From Prostheceraeus crozeri (lineage: Eukaryota > Platyhelminthes > Polycladida > Euryleptidae), in contig CAJQUW010012468.1 of NCBI GenBank assembly GCA_907163375.1, positions 161,501 through 225,500 on the forward strand: a DNA stretch of 64,000 nt, written 5' to 3'. The position numbers and the translations under genes are program-made. Positions 25,040-37,008 of this stretch are shown here, in pieces. The notes under the pieces are model-generated. The model was not told where the DNA came from. It made no database searches and saw only the letters and a program-made list of their open reading frames with translations. Numbering within the stretch: position 1 is the first letter of the stretch; every line of letters starts with the position of its first letter.

Positions 25040-25560
25040 AAATAATTTGTTGATCTGCTTCGGTTTGCTAGAAGTGTGATTAATACGAAACTGACGGCAC
25101 ATCGAGGAACCTATTAAGTGGGCAAAAAGGAATTCCTTATACCTTGCAGAGATAGGAAAAAAAGTCGTGCATCGCTTGCGGATTAATGTGAGTTCCAGCA
25201 AAGTGCTTCGATTGCCAAAATTCCTTCAGATTTGAAGAATTCAGATCATTGCCCACAAGTTTTCTCCATAATGTTGCCCTTTCCGATCATTATCAAAAAA
25301 AGCAGCAGGCGTACGAAAATTACTTCACTTGATGATTTCACATCCTCTCCTCGGCATTTCTCACTGTATAGTGCATATAAACGAATGTTAACCAAGACAG
25401 CGATGTGTGTTTTGGTGTGTGCGAAGTGATATCACAGCACGCACGCATCTCTCACTGGCTCTGGTGCCCTCTGCTGACAGCTTATTGTTCGCCATTTCCA
25501 ATAGCAAGCAATACACGAATTATCCATTCGAGAAGGAGCAAGTTGTCTGATTCTGTGATG
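25040..25560 (+). repeat. Dispersed non-coding repeat, copy 2
   Basis: Diverged match to 8650-9260, including GGGCAAAAAGG, GTCGTGCATCGCTTGCGGATT and CCGATCATTATC in the same order. Confidence 0.65.
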
Positions 25561-25759
25561 TGCCATTTCGATATTAAGGCTAAATACAATTCTTCCTTTC
25601 TAAGAAACCGAAGCGCGCGCAGATGAATCTAATTCTGTGTGATAACCACTCATTCATTATATTCTCATCAAAATCATAACCTCATGAGCTCTCATAAAAA
25701 TCTCATGAATCCGCATTAAAGTTCATGAGTTCTTAAGAAAAATTTTCGTGAGGGAAAGC

Positions 25760-28700
25760 ACTGAGACCGAAGGTCAGAGAGCTTCATTTTCAGAAAGCAT
25801 CAGAATAAAGTACTCTATCTGATATGGAAGCAGCCCTATGTTTTCTCTTGCAAAATGAAGCATCGGTGACGAAAACAAAGTTCAGTTATCCTGGGTATCC
25901 ATAATTTGTCTCAAGTCATCCTAGATATATCAGATTTATCTGTGATTTCCGTCAACTTCAAATTTTACAGTCCTAGATACATTCCAAGCATTTCCCCACT
26001 AATTTCTAAGATGAATAGAATAACTTTGGTTAGAAACGAAGTACTGTTTTGTACATAATGGGTAGGAAATATTCTTCCACTCAAAACACGGCACCTTTCA
26101 TTGGTAAGTTAAAGATAGACAGGAGTTCGATCTTTTGGAGACTGTTATGTCTGAAACTGAAACGCTTTAAATAAATAGGTTACTTGAATGGTTCGACAAC
26201 ACAGTTTCACATTGAATTACACAGAATCTACAAGGGGAAAGAGAAAAGTCGAAGTCCAGTGGATTGTTGAAGATGTCATGTAAGATTGACGCAGTTAAGA
26301 TGCTGCAACTGGTCATTATATCTGCCTTCCATTCATGCAGAAATCTTACATCGCCTTTGATCTTCACAATCACCTTTCATTCATCGCTAGAATCTGTTGA
26401 TGTATCAGAAATTGGAACAAATGACTCGTATAAGAAGGATTTTCCATGTAATCTCCTCAAAGGTTATTCCTTTATCGCTCGTTGACGTAACAAGGTAGAA
26501 GAAAGATAAATTTGATAATTATTTATGAAAAGTTCGTCAAAGTGTTCATAGAAGTCCTCGAGTAAGAGTGACTCTCAAGAGGACTGTTCAATGTCTTATT
26601 ATAATTAATCCGTAAAGGTTGGCTTGTTTTATATCTTTGTATAGACATGAAATATCTACAGCAACATAGAAGTCTATAACAGCAGACTAGATCATAGACT
26701 TCTAAATTTCTCTGGACAGATAGGTAAGCAAAATTTGAAATCATTTTTATACATGTTCAGGCCAACCACCACTCGTGTTGCAAAGATCGAATTTTGCAGC
26801 TTATTTGAATGCAAAATGCAAGCAACGATACCGTTGCTGGCTGTGAACCGAAATGCAATGACGGTGTAACACAAATACATTCCTCTGCCTGCATAACAAA
26901 GAAATTTGAATTTGTGATTGCATCGATTTAGTTGAAAGTATTATATCCCAACTAAACATTCTTGTGCAACCTTGTGTGACTTCTTGTGTAACCTTCAATT
27001 CCATGAATCTGACCAATGCTACCACGAAGGACATGGATGGATCATAATGCCAAGCAATGAAACAGCGTGATCTAAAGTACAGTGCGATCAAAATTCCTTT
27101 CTCTGTCTAGATACTTCTCCAAACAACTACAAAGCCGCGATCCGCCATCGCCACGTTTTCAAGTATATGTCCTGGCAATGGAAACACAATCGGAAGATTT
27201 CTTGTTATGACAATTTTGTCTAAAATTTAGAAAGAAACCATTCCATCTGGGTTTGTGACATCTCAAAACCATAATGGACTAAAAATGGCGATTATAAGTT
27301 GAAATCTTCTCCTCAGCATCGTCGCATCATTGACTGTCGAAAAATCTGCGAATATTTGCATCTATCACAGAGAAAAGTCCATTCCAAGCAGCACACAATG
27401 TATCTATCATCTATCACAAGTTTTCCAAAGTTGTCAATCTGATGACTTCTGGATAATCTCTATGACCAGCCAAGAATAGAAATTCGAAATTGGATTCAAT
27501 TATGTAATACTTGGGAAACACTGACAAAGTTCCGTGAAGCCGAATTCAACGGACGGAAGATCCAACCGAAACATTGACCATTGTTACGTAAGGGTCAGTT
27601 TCGAGAGGAAAAGAGAAGCCACCGATTTCCACACTACGAATGTCCTGGAATGAGGGGGAACAGAAAAGTGAACTATGCGGAGATCCTTCTTCGCATTCAT
27701 AATTTCATGAAAACAATCATGATGGACACAATAAGCATTTGCAACATGAGCAGCTACTTCTATAAGGAGGTCTGAACAGTTATCAGGCGATCCGACCTGT
27801 GATGGAGACTCTTCTGAGACCAATGACCAATGCTCGGAAATGCACAGCCAGATCACATTGATAAGGGTTTTAGCTGGATGCGTCAAGTGACTAGTGCAAA
27901 TTATTTTATTTCCATGCGTCACCTTACAGAGAGTGACAAGAAAATGAAAACAATAGCTTTATTGAAGTTTTCCGGATTTAGTCTGAGAAGTGTTGATGAT
28001 GAAATATCATGCAGTCAACCACAGAAGATGATGTGTATGCAGGAGAATGTTTGCATACAAAAACTGATTTCAATATGAATCCTAATAATCGAGATGATAT
28101 AAGTGGTCCTTGCTGCCCTTCACTCCTGAAATGTAATAAATGTGATTTTTGTCGTCAGTGTACTGTCACAAACAGTGAGTTGGCAATGTTCGACATCCTG
28201 AAGCTGCAAAGTTTTTGTGCAAAATTTATCATGGGAAGTCTTTTCCACCAAACGTATCTGTGCTTCAACTATACATTCCTTGCTAGAGGGTTATGCAAGA
28301 TATAACTGAAACTGAATAATTGTCTAAGAAAATAGTATCTTTCTTTAAAAAATGAAAGGACGATGCTCAGACTATCGATGAATATCATCAAATTTCCGAT
28401 TACTTCGTAAAATCTCGCTGTTCGCACGTACATGCATCAGATTTCCGAAATTTCAATGACATTTTTTAACAGCATGTGCAAGATATTTGTTCATAAAATC
28501 TCAAATGTCTTAGTTCTGAGAAAGTTGGTAGAAAAAAAATCGCAAAATTAGCAAATAACGCGGAGGTGTAGCACATGCGTTTAGCGCATAAGCATGTGTA
28601 GTCCCATGCGTCCTAACTCCTAATGTACTTAAATATACATAGATGCTGTGCTGGCAGGCAACTTGTTCTCCAAAATGTTGATTATGCTTATTGACAGTCT

Positions 28701-28850
28701 ATGTGTAATATTTAGGAATCCATGCCTGATCATGTATAAGCCAATTTCAACCTATCTGTCCAGAGAAATTTAGAAGTCTATGACTAGATGAAGTACAACG
28801 ATGGAACAAACTAAATCTATGGTTTGTAGAACAATTTAAATCTAATGCAT
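25760..28850. other. Non-coding stretch, nothing recognised
   Basis: No gene found. A short word pair (CATAGACTTCTAAATTTCTC at about 26693 and its inverse near 28755) shows a small inverted dispersed repeat. Confidence 0.45.
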
Positions 28851-28853
28851 TGT

Positions 28854-28906
28854 ACCATAGAAGTAGATAATAGCAGACTCTTCCATGGTATTGTTTATTT
28901 CTATGC
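28854..28906 (+). mobile_element. CATAGAA-type short palindromic element, copy 2
   Basis: ACCATAGAAGTAGATAATAG ... TATTGTTTATTTCTATG; see the copy at 20.4 kb. Confidence 0.65.
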
Positions 28907-29444
28907 ATTGGTCTGTCATAGTCAATTATTTTTCAATTGTGGAGTTGCCGACAGCAAATTGCAGGCATCTGTTGAAGAGAATTCGAAGTGAGATGGCATT
29001 ATTGTTACATTTGAAATAGCCTACTATTCCCAGGGTTGGTATGCTGCGTCGATGTGTAGCAGCCATTGGCATCCAATTCCTCAGTAGCATTCTTAACCTC
29101 CCTTCCCGTCGTCGGCCCCTCTCCGACCCCAGTGCACCCCTGAATGTTGTGTTCCGTTTTCAGGTGGAAGGCTGAGTAACATCGGTACATAGGTCGGCCA
29201 CTCCCCGGCATAATTCTGGCTCAAACCTCATAAGATATATGAGATACGAATTTCTTCCTTCATTCAATCTAGCGTAGGAATGTTTAATATCAATTCCGTA
29301 CGTACAATCAAGCTGTTCTCATCATTCATATTTATTACCCGAGCATCGTAAGTGGAATGACAGCCGAAGAGTCGAATAAAAGGAAATGAACTCATGAAGT
29401 TCTCAAATATCATGGAACTTGGGATTCCATGTGTATCCTAGAGA

Positions 29445-29585
29445 CGAGTACAATATCACCTCAATTATGAAACAAATTACCTGCTTTTTACAGATTGGCT
29501 TCGTGTTCATTCATCCGTTATAGACAGGCACCGTTTGAAATTTCAGTTCAAGAATTAATGTCTGAGAAATTATCAATTTTATCAA
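29445..29585 (+). repeat. Left direct repeat flanking the 29.6 kb purine array
   Basis: Closely matches 33730-33870 (CCTGCTTTTTACAGATTGG, GACAGGCACCGTTTGAAATT, TTTTATCAAG). The purine array starts immediately after it. Confidence 0.85.
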
Positions 29586-29587
29586 GA

Positions 29588-31052
29588 GAAGATGGAAGTG
29601 ATGATTAAGAAGAGAGAGAAAACAAAGAAGAAAGAGAAGGGAGAGAAGAGAACGAGAACATAGAGAACACAAAGAAGAAAGAGAAGAGAAGAAGAAAGAC
29701 AAGGGAGAGAAGAGAATGAGAACATAGAGAACACAAAGAAGAGAAGAGAAGAAGAAAGACAAGGGAGAGAAGAGAACGAGAACATAGAGAACACAAAGAA
29801 GAAAGAGAAGAGAAGAAGAAAGAGAAGGGAGAGAAGAGAACGAGAACATAGAGAACACAAAGAAGAGAGAGAAGAGAAGAAGAAAGACAAGGGAGAGAAG
29901 AGAAGAAGAAAGAGAAGGGAGAGAAGAGAACGAGAACATAGAGAACACAAAGAAGAGAGAGAAGAGAAGAAGAAAGACAAGGGAGAGAAGAGAACGAGAA
30001 CATAGAGAACACAAAGAAGAAAGAGAAGAGAAGAAGAAAGACAAGGGAGAGAAGAGAACGAGAACATAGAGAACACAAAGAAGAAAGAGAAGAGAAGAAG
30101 AAAGACAAGGGAGAGAAGAGAACGAGAACATAGAGAACACAAAGAAGAAAGAGAAGAGAGAGAAGAAAGACAAGGGAGAGAAGAGAACGAGAACATAGAG
30201 AACACAAAGAAGAAAGAGAAGAGAAGAAGAGAGAGAGGAAAGACAAGGGAGAGAAGAGAACGAGAACATAGAGAACACAAAGAAGAAAGAGAAGAGAGAG
30301 AAGAAAGACAAGGGAGAGAAGAGAACGAGAACATAGAGAACACAAAGAAGAAAGAGAAGAGAAGAAGAGAGAGAAGAAAGACAAGGGAGAGAAGAGAACG
30401 AGAACATAGAGAACACAAAGAAGAAAGAGAAGAGAAGAAGAAAGACAAGGGAGAGAAGAGAACGAGAACATAGAGAACACAAAGAAGAAAGAGAAGAGAG
30501 AGAAAAAAGACAAGGGAGAGAAGAGAACGAGAGCATAGAGAACACAAAGAAGAAAGAGAAGAGAGAAGAAAGACAAGGGAGAGAAGAGAACGAGAACATA
30601 GAGAACACAAAGAAGAAAGAGAAGAGAGAGAAGAAAGACAAGGGAGAGAAGAGAACGAGAACATAGAGAACACAAAGAAGAAAGAGAAGAGAAGAAGAAA
30701 GACAAGGGAGAGAAGAGAACGAGAACATAGAGAACACAAAGAAGAAAGAGAAGAGAAGAAGTGATAAGAAGAAAGACAAGAGAGAGAGAGAAGAGAAAGA
30801 AGAAAATATGAAGGGTGAAGGGGAGATGGAAGGGGAAAGCAATCGAATACGGCGAAAGAAGAGAGAAGAAGGAACAAGAGAAGGATTATGAATTTGAAGG
30901 AGAGAGAGAATGAGAAAGAAGGGGAGAGAGAGACAAAGAGCAGAAGTTCTTTGAATATAAGGAGACGAGAAGGAAAGGCATGAAATGCAGTGTAAGGAAA
31001 CGAAAGCGGTGCAGCGACGAAAAGATGAAAATGAGTGAGGATGAAGAGGCGC

Positions 31053-31088
<36 letters not shown>
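29588..31088. repeat. Polypurine tandem array (about 60-70 bp unit) ending in (GA)n
   Basis: Units contain GGGAGAGAAGAGAACGAGAA, CATAGAGAACACAAAGAAG and a variable AGAAGAAAG run. Almost all bases are A/G on the plus strand. Very long S/L/F-rich frames on the minus strand arise because the unit lacks stops; they are not accepted as genes. A pure (GA)n run closes the array at 31056-31087. Confidence 0.95.
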
Positions 31089-31090
<2 letters not shown>

Positions 31091-31099
31091 TTACACAGT

Positions 31100-32180
31100 T
31101 GTCACTCCCCCTCTAGAAGGATACATAGTGCGCCATACAAAATGAATGAAATGATCGTTTTACTGGAGAATTGCTGACGATATTGAAGCAATCATGTCAC
31201 ATGGAATGTCATCTGAATATATGCTTGAGATTCAAGTGCTTCTTCTGAGGTAGAACATCTTGTTTACTGTTATCGCGGCCTCAGTAGATGAAAATGCGGG
31301 TGATACCAACAACGCCATTTAAACTTCCAAATGCTTGGATGACAAGATAGATGAGAAAAGAGCGCGAAAAGAATCAATACCCATCGATTCAACGGTCAAA
31401 TTGAATGAATAAAAAGATGAAGCTGTCACAGCACATCATTTCTTCAAAAATCATGAAACAAACCGAAGGAACTTAAAATTTTTGGAAAACTGAAGCACTG
31501 ATGGATGACAAGCCATGTCCTTACAATGGAAATTGGGCTGAGAACTGCATCGGCAAACTTGTGGGATCATTAATTGGCCTATGCATGATCATAAGTATTA
31601 TTGTATCCTTCACCATAATTTAGAATCCTCCGAAGTCCTCCTGAAAACGTTCAAGATGCAAAGACTGCAGAGTGGGTGAAATTTGGAACAAAAATATCTG
31701 AGATATCTCCAATCTTTTTGTGTATAGAAATTGTCAATTTCTTCGTTGAAGACAAATTAGCTGTTTCCAGAAAGTTAGCATGCAGGAAAACGGAACTATT
31801 CAATCCTTAAATATTACATGGTCTTCGTAAAAACCTTGAAAAAGTTTGTGAGCATGTAATAGTAGGCAAAGTCTAAGCATGTCGAATCCTGTTCACACAT
31901 TTTCAGTATCCACAAAATTATATTCCGTGTCGGTAAAAAACCAAATTGGACCTTATACTAAAAAAATTCATATGATCCCAACAAGCCTATTTGATAACCA
32001 ATAAATTTGGCAATTAAGATAGTGTATGAGTAGACCTGATTCCACATATCTTGTAAATAAAATGCATTTTTTGCAAACTAAAAAAGTGTTTCATATACTC
32101 GAAAGTGCAAAAATCTCTATGATTATTGCTTCCAGAATAATGTTTATGCTTTCCAAAGAGTGAATAAATTTCAAGGATTG
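31100..32180. other. Non-coding stretch, nothing recognised
   Basis: No gene or repeat structure seen before the inverted foldback-satellite copy. Confidence 0.45.
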
Positions 32181-32184
32181 CAGA

Positions 32185-33190
32185 TATCCTATCACTTTAT
32201 TTGACGTGTAAAGCAGATTATTGCCCGCGAGGGAGACAACATTTACTCCAACGCACTGGAAGGAGAGCAATCTATGCCAATTATGAGTGCTCATGTCCTG
32301 CTTTAGTATAGACTAGATCTGTGAATAGATATTTTCACGACTGATGAAGCTAAATTTCTATTCAAATACTCTTGATCATCATAGACATGTCAATCACAAT
32401 CTGTCCTTGATCATCATAGACATGTCAATCACAATCTGTCCTTGATCATCATAGACATGTCAATCACAATCTGTCCTTGATCATCATAGACATATCAACC
32501 ACAATCTGTCCTTGATCATCATAGACATGTCAATCACAATATGTCCCTGATCATCATAGACATGTCAATCACAATCTGTCCTTGATCATCATAGACATGT
32601 CAATCACAATCTTTCCTTCATCATCATAGACATGTCAATCACAATCTGTCCTTGATCATCATAGACATGTCAATCACAATCTGTCCTTGATCATCATAGA
32701 CATGTCAATCACAATCTGTCCTTCATCATCATAGACATGTCAATCACAGTCTGTCCTTGATCATCATAGACATGTCAATCACAATCTGTCCTTGATCATC
32801 ATAGACATGTCAATCACAATCTGTCCTTGATCATCATAGACATGTCACTCACAATCTGTCCTTGATCATCATAGACATGTCAATCACAATCTGTCCCTGA
32901 TCATCATAGACATGTCAATCACAATCTGTCCTTCATCATCACAGACATGTCAATCACAATCTGTCCTTGATCATCATAGACATGTCAATCACAATCTGTC
33001 CCTGATCATCATAGCACGTCGTCAAATAAAATTCTCTACACAACTCGTGCATGAGATTGCTTCATCATAGCATTCGAACTCGTTAGATTTAAATGGTCCT
33101 CACACGGCTACGGGTTCTGGCATTTAAGATATCTACCTCGTGGAATGATATAAAGAAGCAATCATGCACTAGTTGTGTAAATAACTATTA
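32185..33190 (-). mobile_element. Foldback-satellite element, copy C (inverted)
   Basis: Same parts as copy B on the opposite strand: tail 32185-32370, 35-bp array 32371-33012, head 33013-33190 with the characteristic inverted arms. The outer head edge reads AACTATTA at 33183-33190, which was later used as the target of a small poly(A) retrocopy. Confidence 0.85.
32371..33012 (-). repeat. 35-bp satellite array in copy C, about 18 units
   Basis: Reverse-complement of the same 35-bp unit as in copies B, D and E (GATCATCATAGACATGTCAA on the plus strand). Confidence 0.97.
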
Positions 33191-33288
33191 TTGCGAATGT
33201 GTAAGTTCAGGAATCCTTTTATATCCTTTTATATTACTTGTTGTTTTCATTTTATTCTCAATAAAGATACAGATATCCATGAAAAAAA
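33191..33288 (+). mobile_element. Short poly(A) retrocopy with target duplication
   Basis: An insert of about 98 bp with AATAAA at 33260-33265 and an A run at 33282-33290. AACTATTA is found immediately before (33183-33190) and after (33289-33296). The structure is that of a severely 5'-truncated LINE-mobilised transcript end; the source is unknown. Confidence 0.75.
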
Positions 33289-33304
33289 AACTATTACTGA
33301 ACTC

Positions 33305-33610
33305 CTCCATTGAAATGCATTAGCACATAGGAAGTTTTTCATCCCTTAAAACGCTGAATTCTACATGGTAATCAAAGGAAATTCCATAACAAATAGAGGA
33401 AGATATTTCACAGCTATAAAATTCTGATGGTCATAGATTCTCAGGATCCTGTGAAGTATAAAGTGCTGGAGCAAAGATATCCATCCTAATTGCATTTTTG
33501 TCGATTAACAAACTGTGCCCTTGCCCTTCGGGCTCGTGCATAGATGTTGATCTCGGAAAATGCAATGAAGATGGATAGTTTATACTTGTTGCGTAAATGA
33601 CTAATGCCGT
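33305..33610 (-). repeat. Dispersed composite repeat, copy 3 (3' part, inverted)
   Basis: Reverse complement follows 7585-7845: TTACGCAACAAG, GATGGATATCTTTG, CAGGATCCTGAGAATCTATG, CCTCTATTTGTTATGGAAT, GGATGAAAAACTTCCTATG. Includes a TTCG-looped GC stem (GCCCTTCGGGC) absent from the 7.6 kb copy. Confidence 0.7.
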
Positions 33611-33729
33611 AATGAAGGAACCACAGACATTCTTCTCTCGGCGGAGACTTCTCACAAGAAGGAAGAAGCAGAAAGATAGAGAGAGAGAGAGAAGAAAAAG
33701 AAGATTGGAATGGAAGATGTTCTGTGTAG

Positions 33730-33870
33730 CGAGTGCAACATCACCTCAACTGTGAAACAAACAACCTGCTTTTTACAGATTGGATTCGTGTTCATTCATT
33801 CGTTGTAGACAGGCACCGTTTGAAATTTCAGTCCAAGATTTGACGTCTGAGAAATATTCTGTTTTATCAA
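33730..33870 (+). repeat. Right direct repeat, partner of 29445-29585
   Basis: Same sequence and orientation as the left copy, here preceded by a residual purine stretch (33660-33720). Confidence 0.85.
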
Positions 33871-34195
33871 GCAAGTCCTAATCTTGGAACACGTTTTGTT
33901 CAAGAGGGAATAACATGAAAGAAATGTCACATTCCATAACGCACGGATTATCAGACTTACTGACGGCATGATCCACCTTGAGAGATAAATACTCTTCGAA
34001 TCAAATGTTATCTCATCCTCAGGGAGAACTCTCTCTGATTACTTCATTATTCAAATTGCTGACATCCATCAGACTGAAGGAGGACAATGTTTCCAGGTAC
34101 GCTGTGAACCACACACAGCAAAAAGACGCTAATTAACAGTCAAAACTGAATGTTTGGATAGTCACTGCTTTTTACAATGTAAACAGAAAATAGAA

Positions 34196-36453
34196 GAATA
34201 GTTATTTACGCAGCTAGTGGATGATTGTTTCTTTATAGCATTCCACGAGTTAGAAATCTTAAATGCCAGCACCCGTAGCCGTGTGAGGAGTGAGGACTAT
34301 TTAAATCTAACGAGTTCGAATGCTATGATGAAGCAATCTCATGCACGAGTTGCGTAGAGAATTTTATTTGACGACGTGCTATGATGATCAAGGACAGATT
34401 GTGAGTGACATGTCTATGATGATCAAGGATAGATTGTGATTGACATGTCTATGATGATCAAGGACAGATTGTGATTGACATGTCTATGATGATCAAGGAT
34501 AGATTGTGATTGACATGTCTATGATGATCAAGGACAGATTGTGATTGACATGTCTATGATGATCAAGGACAGATTGTGATTGACACGTCTATGATGATCA
34601 AGGATAGATTGTGATTGACATGTCTATGATGATCAAGGACAGATTGTGATTGACATGTCTATGATGATCAAGGACAGATTGTGATTGACATGTCTATGAT
34701 GATCAAGGACAGATTGTGATTGACATGTCTATGATGATCAGGGACAGATTGTGATTGACATGTCTATGATGATGAAGGACAGATTGTGATTGACATGTCT
34801 ATGATGATGAAGGACAGATTGTGATTGACATGTCTATGATGATCAAGGACAGATTGTGATTGACATGTCTATGATGATCAAGGACAGATTGTGATTGACA
34901 TGTCTATGATGATCAAGGACAGATTGTGATTGACATGTCTATGATGATCAAGGACAGATTGTGATTGACATGTCTATGATGATCAAGGACAGATTGTGAT
35001 TGACATGTCTATGATGATGAAGGACAGATTGTGATTGACATGTCTATGATGATGAAGGACAGATTGTGATTGACATGTCTATGATGATCAAGGACAGATT
35101 GTGATTGACATGTCTATGATGATGAAGGACAGATTGCGATTGACATGTCTATGATGATCAAGGACAGATTGTGATTGACATGTCTATGATGATCAAGGAC
35201 AGATTGTGATTGACATGTCTATGATGATCAAGGACAGATTGTGATTGACATGTCTATGATGATCAAGGACAGATTGTGATTGACATGTCTATGATGATCA
35301 AGGACAGATTGTGATTGACATGTCTATGATGATCAAGGACAGATTGTGATTGACATGTCTATGATGATCAAGGACAGATTGTGATTGACATGTCTATGAT
35401 GATGAAGGACAGATTGTGATTGACATGTCTATGATGATGAAGGACAGATTGTGATTGACATGTCTATGATGATGAAGGACAGATTGTGATTGACATGTCT
35501 ATGATGATCAAGGACAGATTGTGATTGACATGTCTATGATGATCAAGGACAGATTGTGATTGACATGTCTATGATGATCAAGGACAGATTGTGATTGACA
35601 TGTCTATGATGATCAAGGACAGATTGTGATTGACATGTCTATGATGATGAAGGACAGATTGTGATTGACATGTCTATGATGATCAAGGACAGATTGTGAT
35701 TGACATGTCTATGATGATCAAGGACAGATTGTGATTGACATGTCTATGATGATGAAGGACAGATTGCGATTGACATGTCTATGATGATCAAGGACAGATT
35801 GTGATTGACATGTCTATGATGGTCAAGGACAGATTGTGATTGACATGTCTATGATGATCAAGGACAGATTGTGATTGACATGTCTATGATGATGAAGGAC
35901 AGATTGTGATTGACATGTCTATGATGATCAAGGACAGATTGTGATTGACATGTCTATGATGATCAAGGACAGATTGTGATTGACATGTCTATGATGATCA
36001 AGGACAGATTGTGATTGACATGTCTATGATGATCAAGGACAGATTGTGATTGACATGTCTATGATGATCAAGGACAGATTGTGATTGACATGTCTATGAT
36101 GATCAAGGACAGATTGTGATTGACATGTCTATGATGATCAAGGACAGATTGTGATTGACATGTCTATGATGATGAAGGACAGATTGTGATTGACATGTCT
36201 ATGATGATCAAGGACAGATTGTGATTGACATGTCTATGATGATCAAGGACAGATTGTGATTGACATGTCTATGATGATCAAGGACAGACTGTGATTGACA
36301 TGTCTATGATGATCAAGGACAGATTGTGATTGACATGTCTATGATGATCAAGGACAGATTGTGACTGACATGTCTATGATGATGAAGGACAGATTGTGAT
36401 TGATATGTCTATGATGATCAAGAGTATTTGAATAGAAATGTAGCTTCATCAAC
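34196..36453 (+). mobile_element. Foldback-satellite element, copy D (largest array, truncated tail)
   Basis: Head 34196-34380 with the family's inverted arms, array 34381-36422, then only about 30 bp of tail (GTATTTGAATAGAAATGTAG) before the sequence jumps to a second head copy at 36454. It lies head-to-head with copy C, about 1 kb apart. Confidence 0.85.
34381..36422 (+). repeat. 35-bp satellite array in copy D, about 58 units
   Basis: Homogeneous 35-bp units beginning ATGATGATCAAGGACAGATT. Variants (GATGAAGG, GATAGATT, ATTGCGATT) recur in separated units, suggesting block duplications within the array. Confidence 0.98.
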
Positions 36454-36795
36454 AGCATTCCACGAGTTAGATATATTAACCCTTTCAAGCGTAAACTATT
36501 TTCAAAATAAAGGTTTTTTTGAAAAATGAGAATTTTCTTTAAATGCTTTTTGCGGGCGTTCTAGGGATCGTAAGAAGTCAGGAGAAGTGCCATTAGAAGC
36601 GCATTGATCTCCTTTTTCTTTTTGGTTATAAATTTTTGTCGCTTTGGGGTCAACGTTGTCGCGCAATGTTAACCCAAAAGATGTGGGTGAAAATGTCCTC
36701 TATAAGGCACAATATGCATTAAAGTGTTAAATGTTCGAGGCTGTAGGATGAGTTAAACCTAACGATTTCAAATGCTATGATGAAGCAGTCTCATG
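36454..36795 (+). mobile_element. Foldback-satellite family, second partial head (D') with nested insert
   Basis: GCATTCCACGAGTTAGATAT before, and ATGTTCGAGGCTGTAGGATG plus AATGCTATGATGAAGCAGTC after, a 247-bp insert form one interrupted head. It ends at CATGCA, where a GGGGCGTCGTC terminus begins. Confidence 0.8.
36480..36726 (+). mobile_element. piggyBac-like miniature element in a TTAA site
   Basis: Flanked by TTAA at 36476-36479 and 36727-36730. Inside the left TTAA the sequence starts CCCTTTCAAGC; the right end read inward starts CACTTTAATGC, an imperfect inverted terminus. TTAACCCTTT is the usual piggyBac edge. The unoccupied head copies have a single TTAA at exactly this point (GATATCTTAAATGCC), confirming the insertion. 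Confidence 0.85.
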
Positions 36796-36930
36796 CAGGG
36801 GCGTCGTCAGGGGGATACCGCCCGACCCCCCCCCCCCCGGACACAGAAGCCGCGTCGAAAAATGAAGCTCCTGATTTCCATAAACGGGCGCTTCCATCAC
36901 TTTCTCGGTCGGGCGACGCACGAAAAGCAA
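36796..36930 (+). mobile_element. hAT-like terminus fragment
   Basis: CAGGGGCGTCGTCAGG at 36796 resembles the CA-GGGGCGTCG ends of hAT elements (compare 44706). It is followed by a C14 run. No matching second end was found, so the limits are uncertain. Confidence 0.4.
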
Positions 36931-37008
36931 CTAGCTACGGCATCTGGTTGATCTGCATCTTTAGATATCAAATAAATTTGTCGCTCCAACGTCGCTGGTT
37001 CAAACCTA

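Larger units (their letters stand above)
23387..25754. mobile_element. Candidate composite element bounded by 14-bp inverted repeats
   Basis: CCCTCACGAAAATT at 23387-23400 is exactly inverted at 25741-25754 (AATTTTCGTGAGGG). Inside both ends lie clusters of CTCATGA/TCATGAG words. The interior holds a LINE fragment, an (ATT)n tract and a dispersed repeat, so it is a host for later insertions or a chance pairing. No target duplication is visible. Confidence 0.45.

Noticed and set aside
29511-31090. Minus-strand frames of up to 502 codons rich in Ser, Leu, Phe
   Set aside because: They lie within a polypurine tandem array whose unit lacks stops on the complementary strand, are open in three overlapping phases at once, and show only unit periodicity.
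16769-36422. 35-bp repeats as a CRISPR array
   Set aside because: Units are directly contiguous without spacers, in eukaryote-type DNA full of LINE and DNA-transposon remnants.
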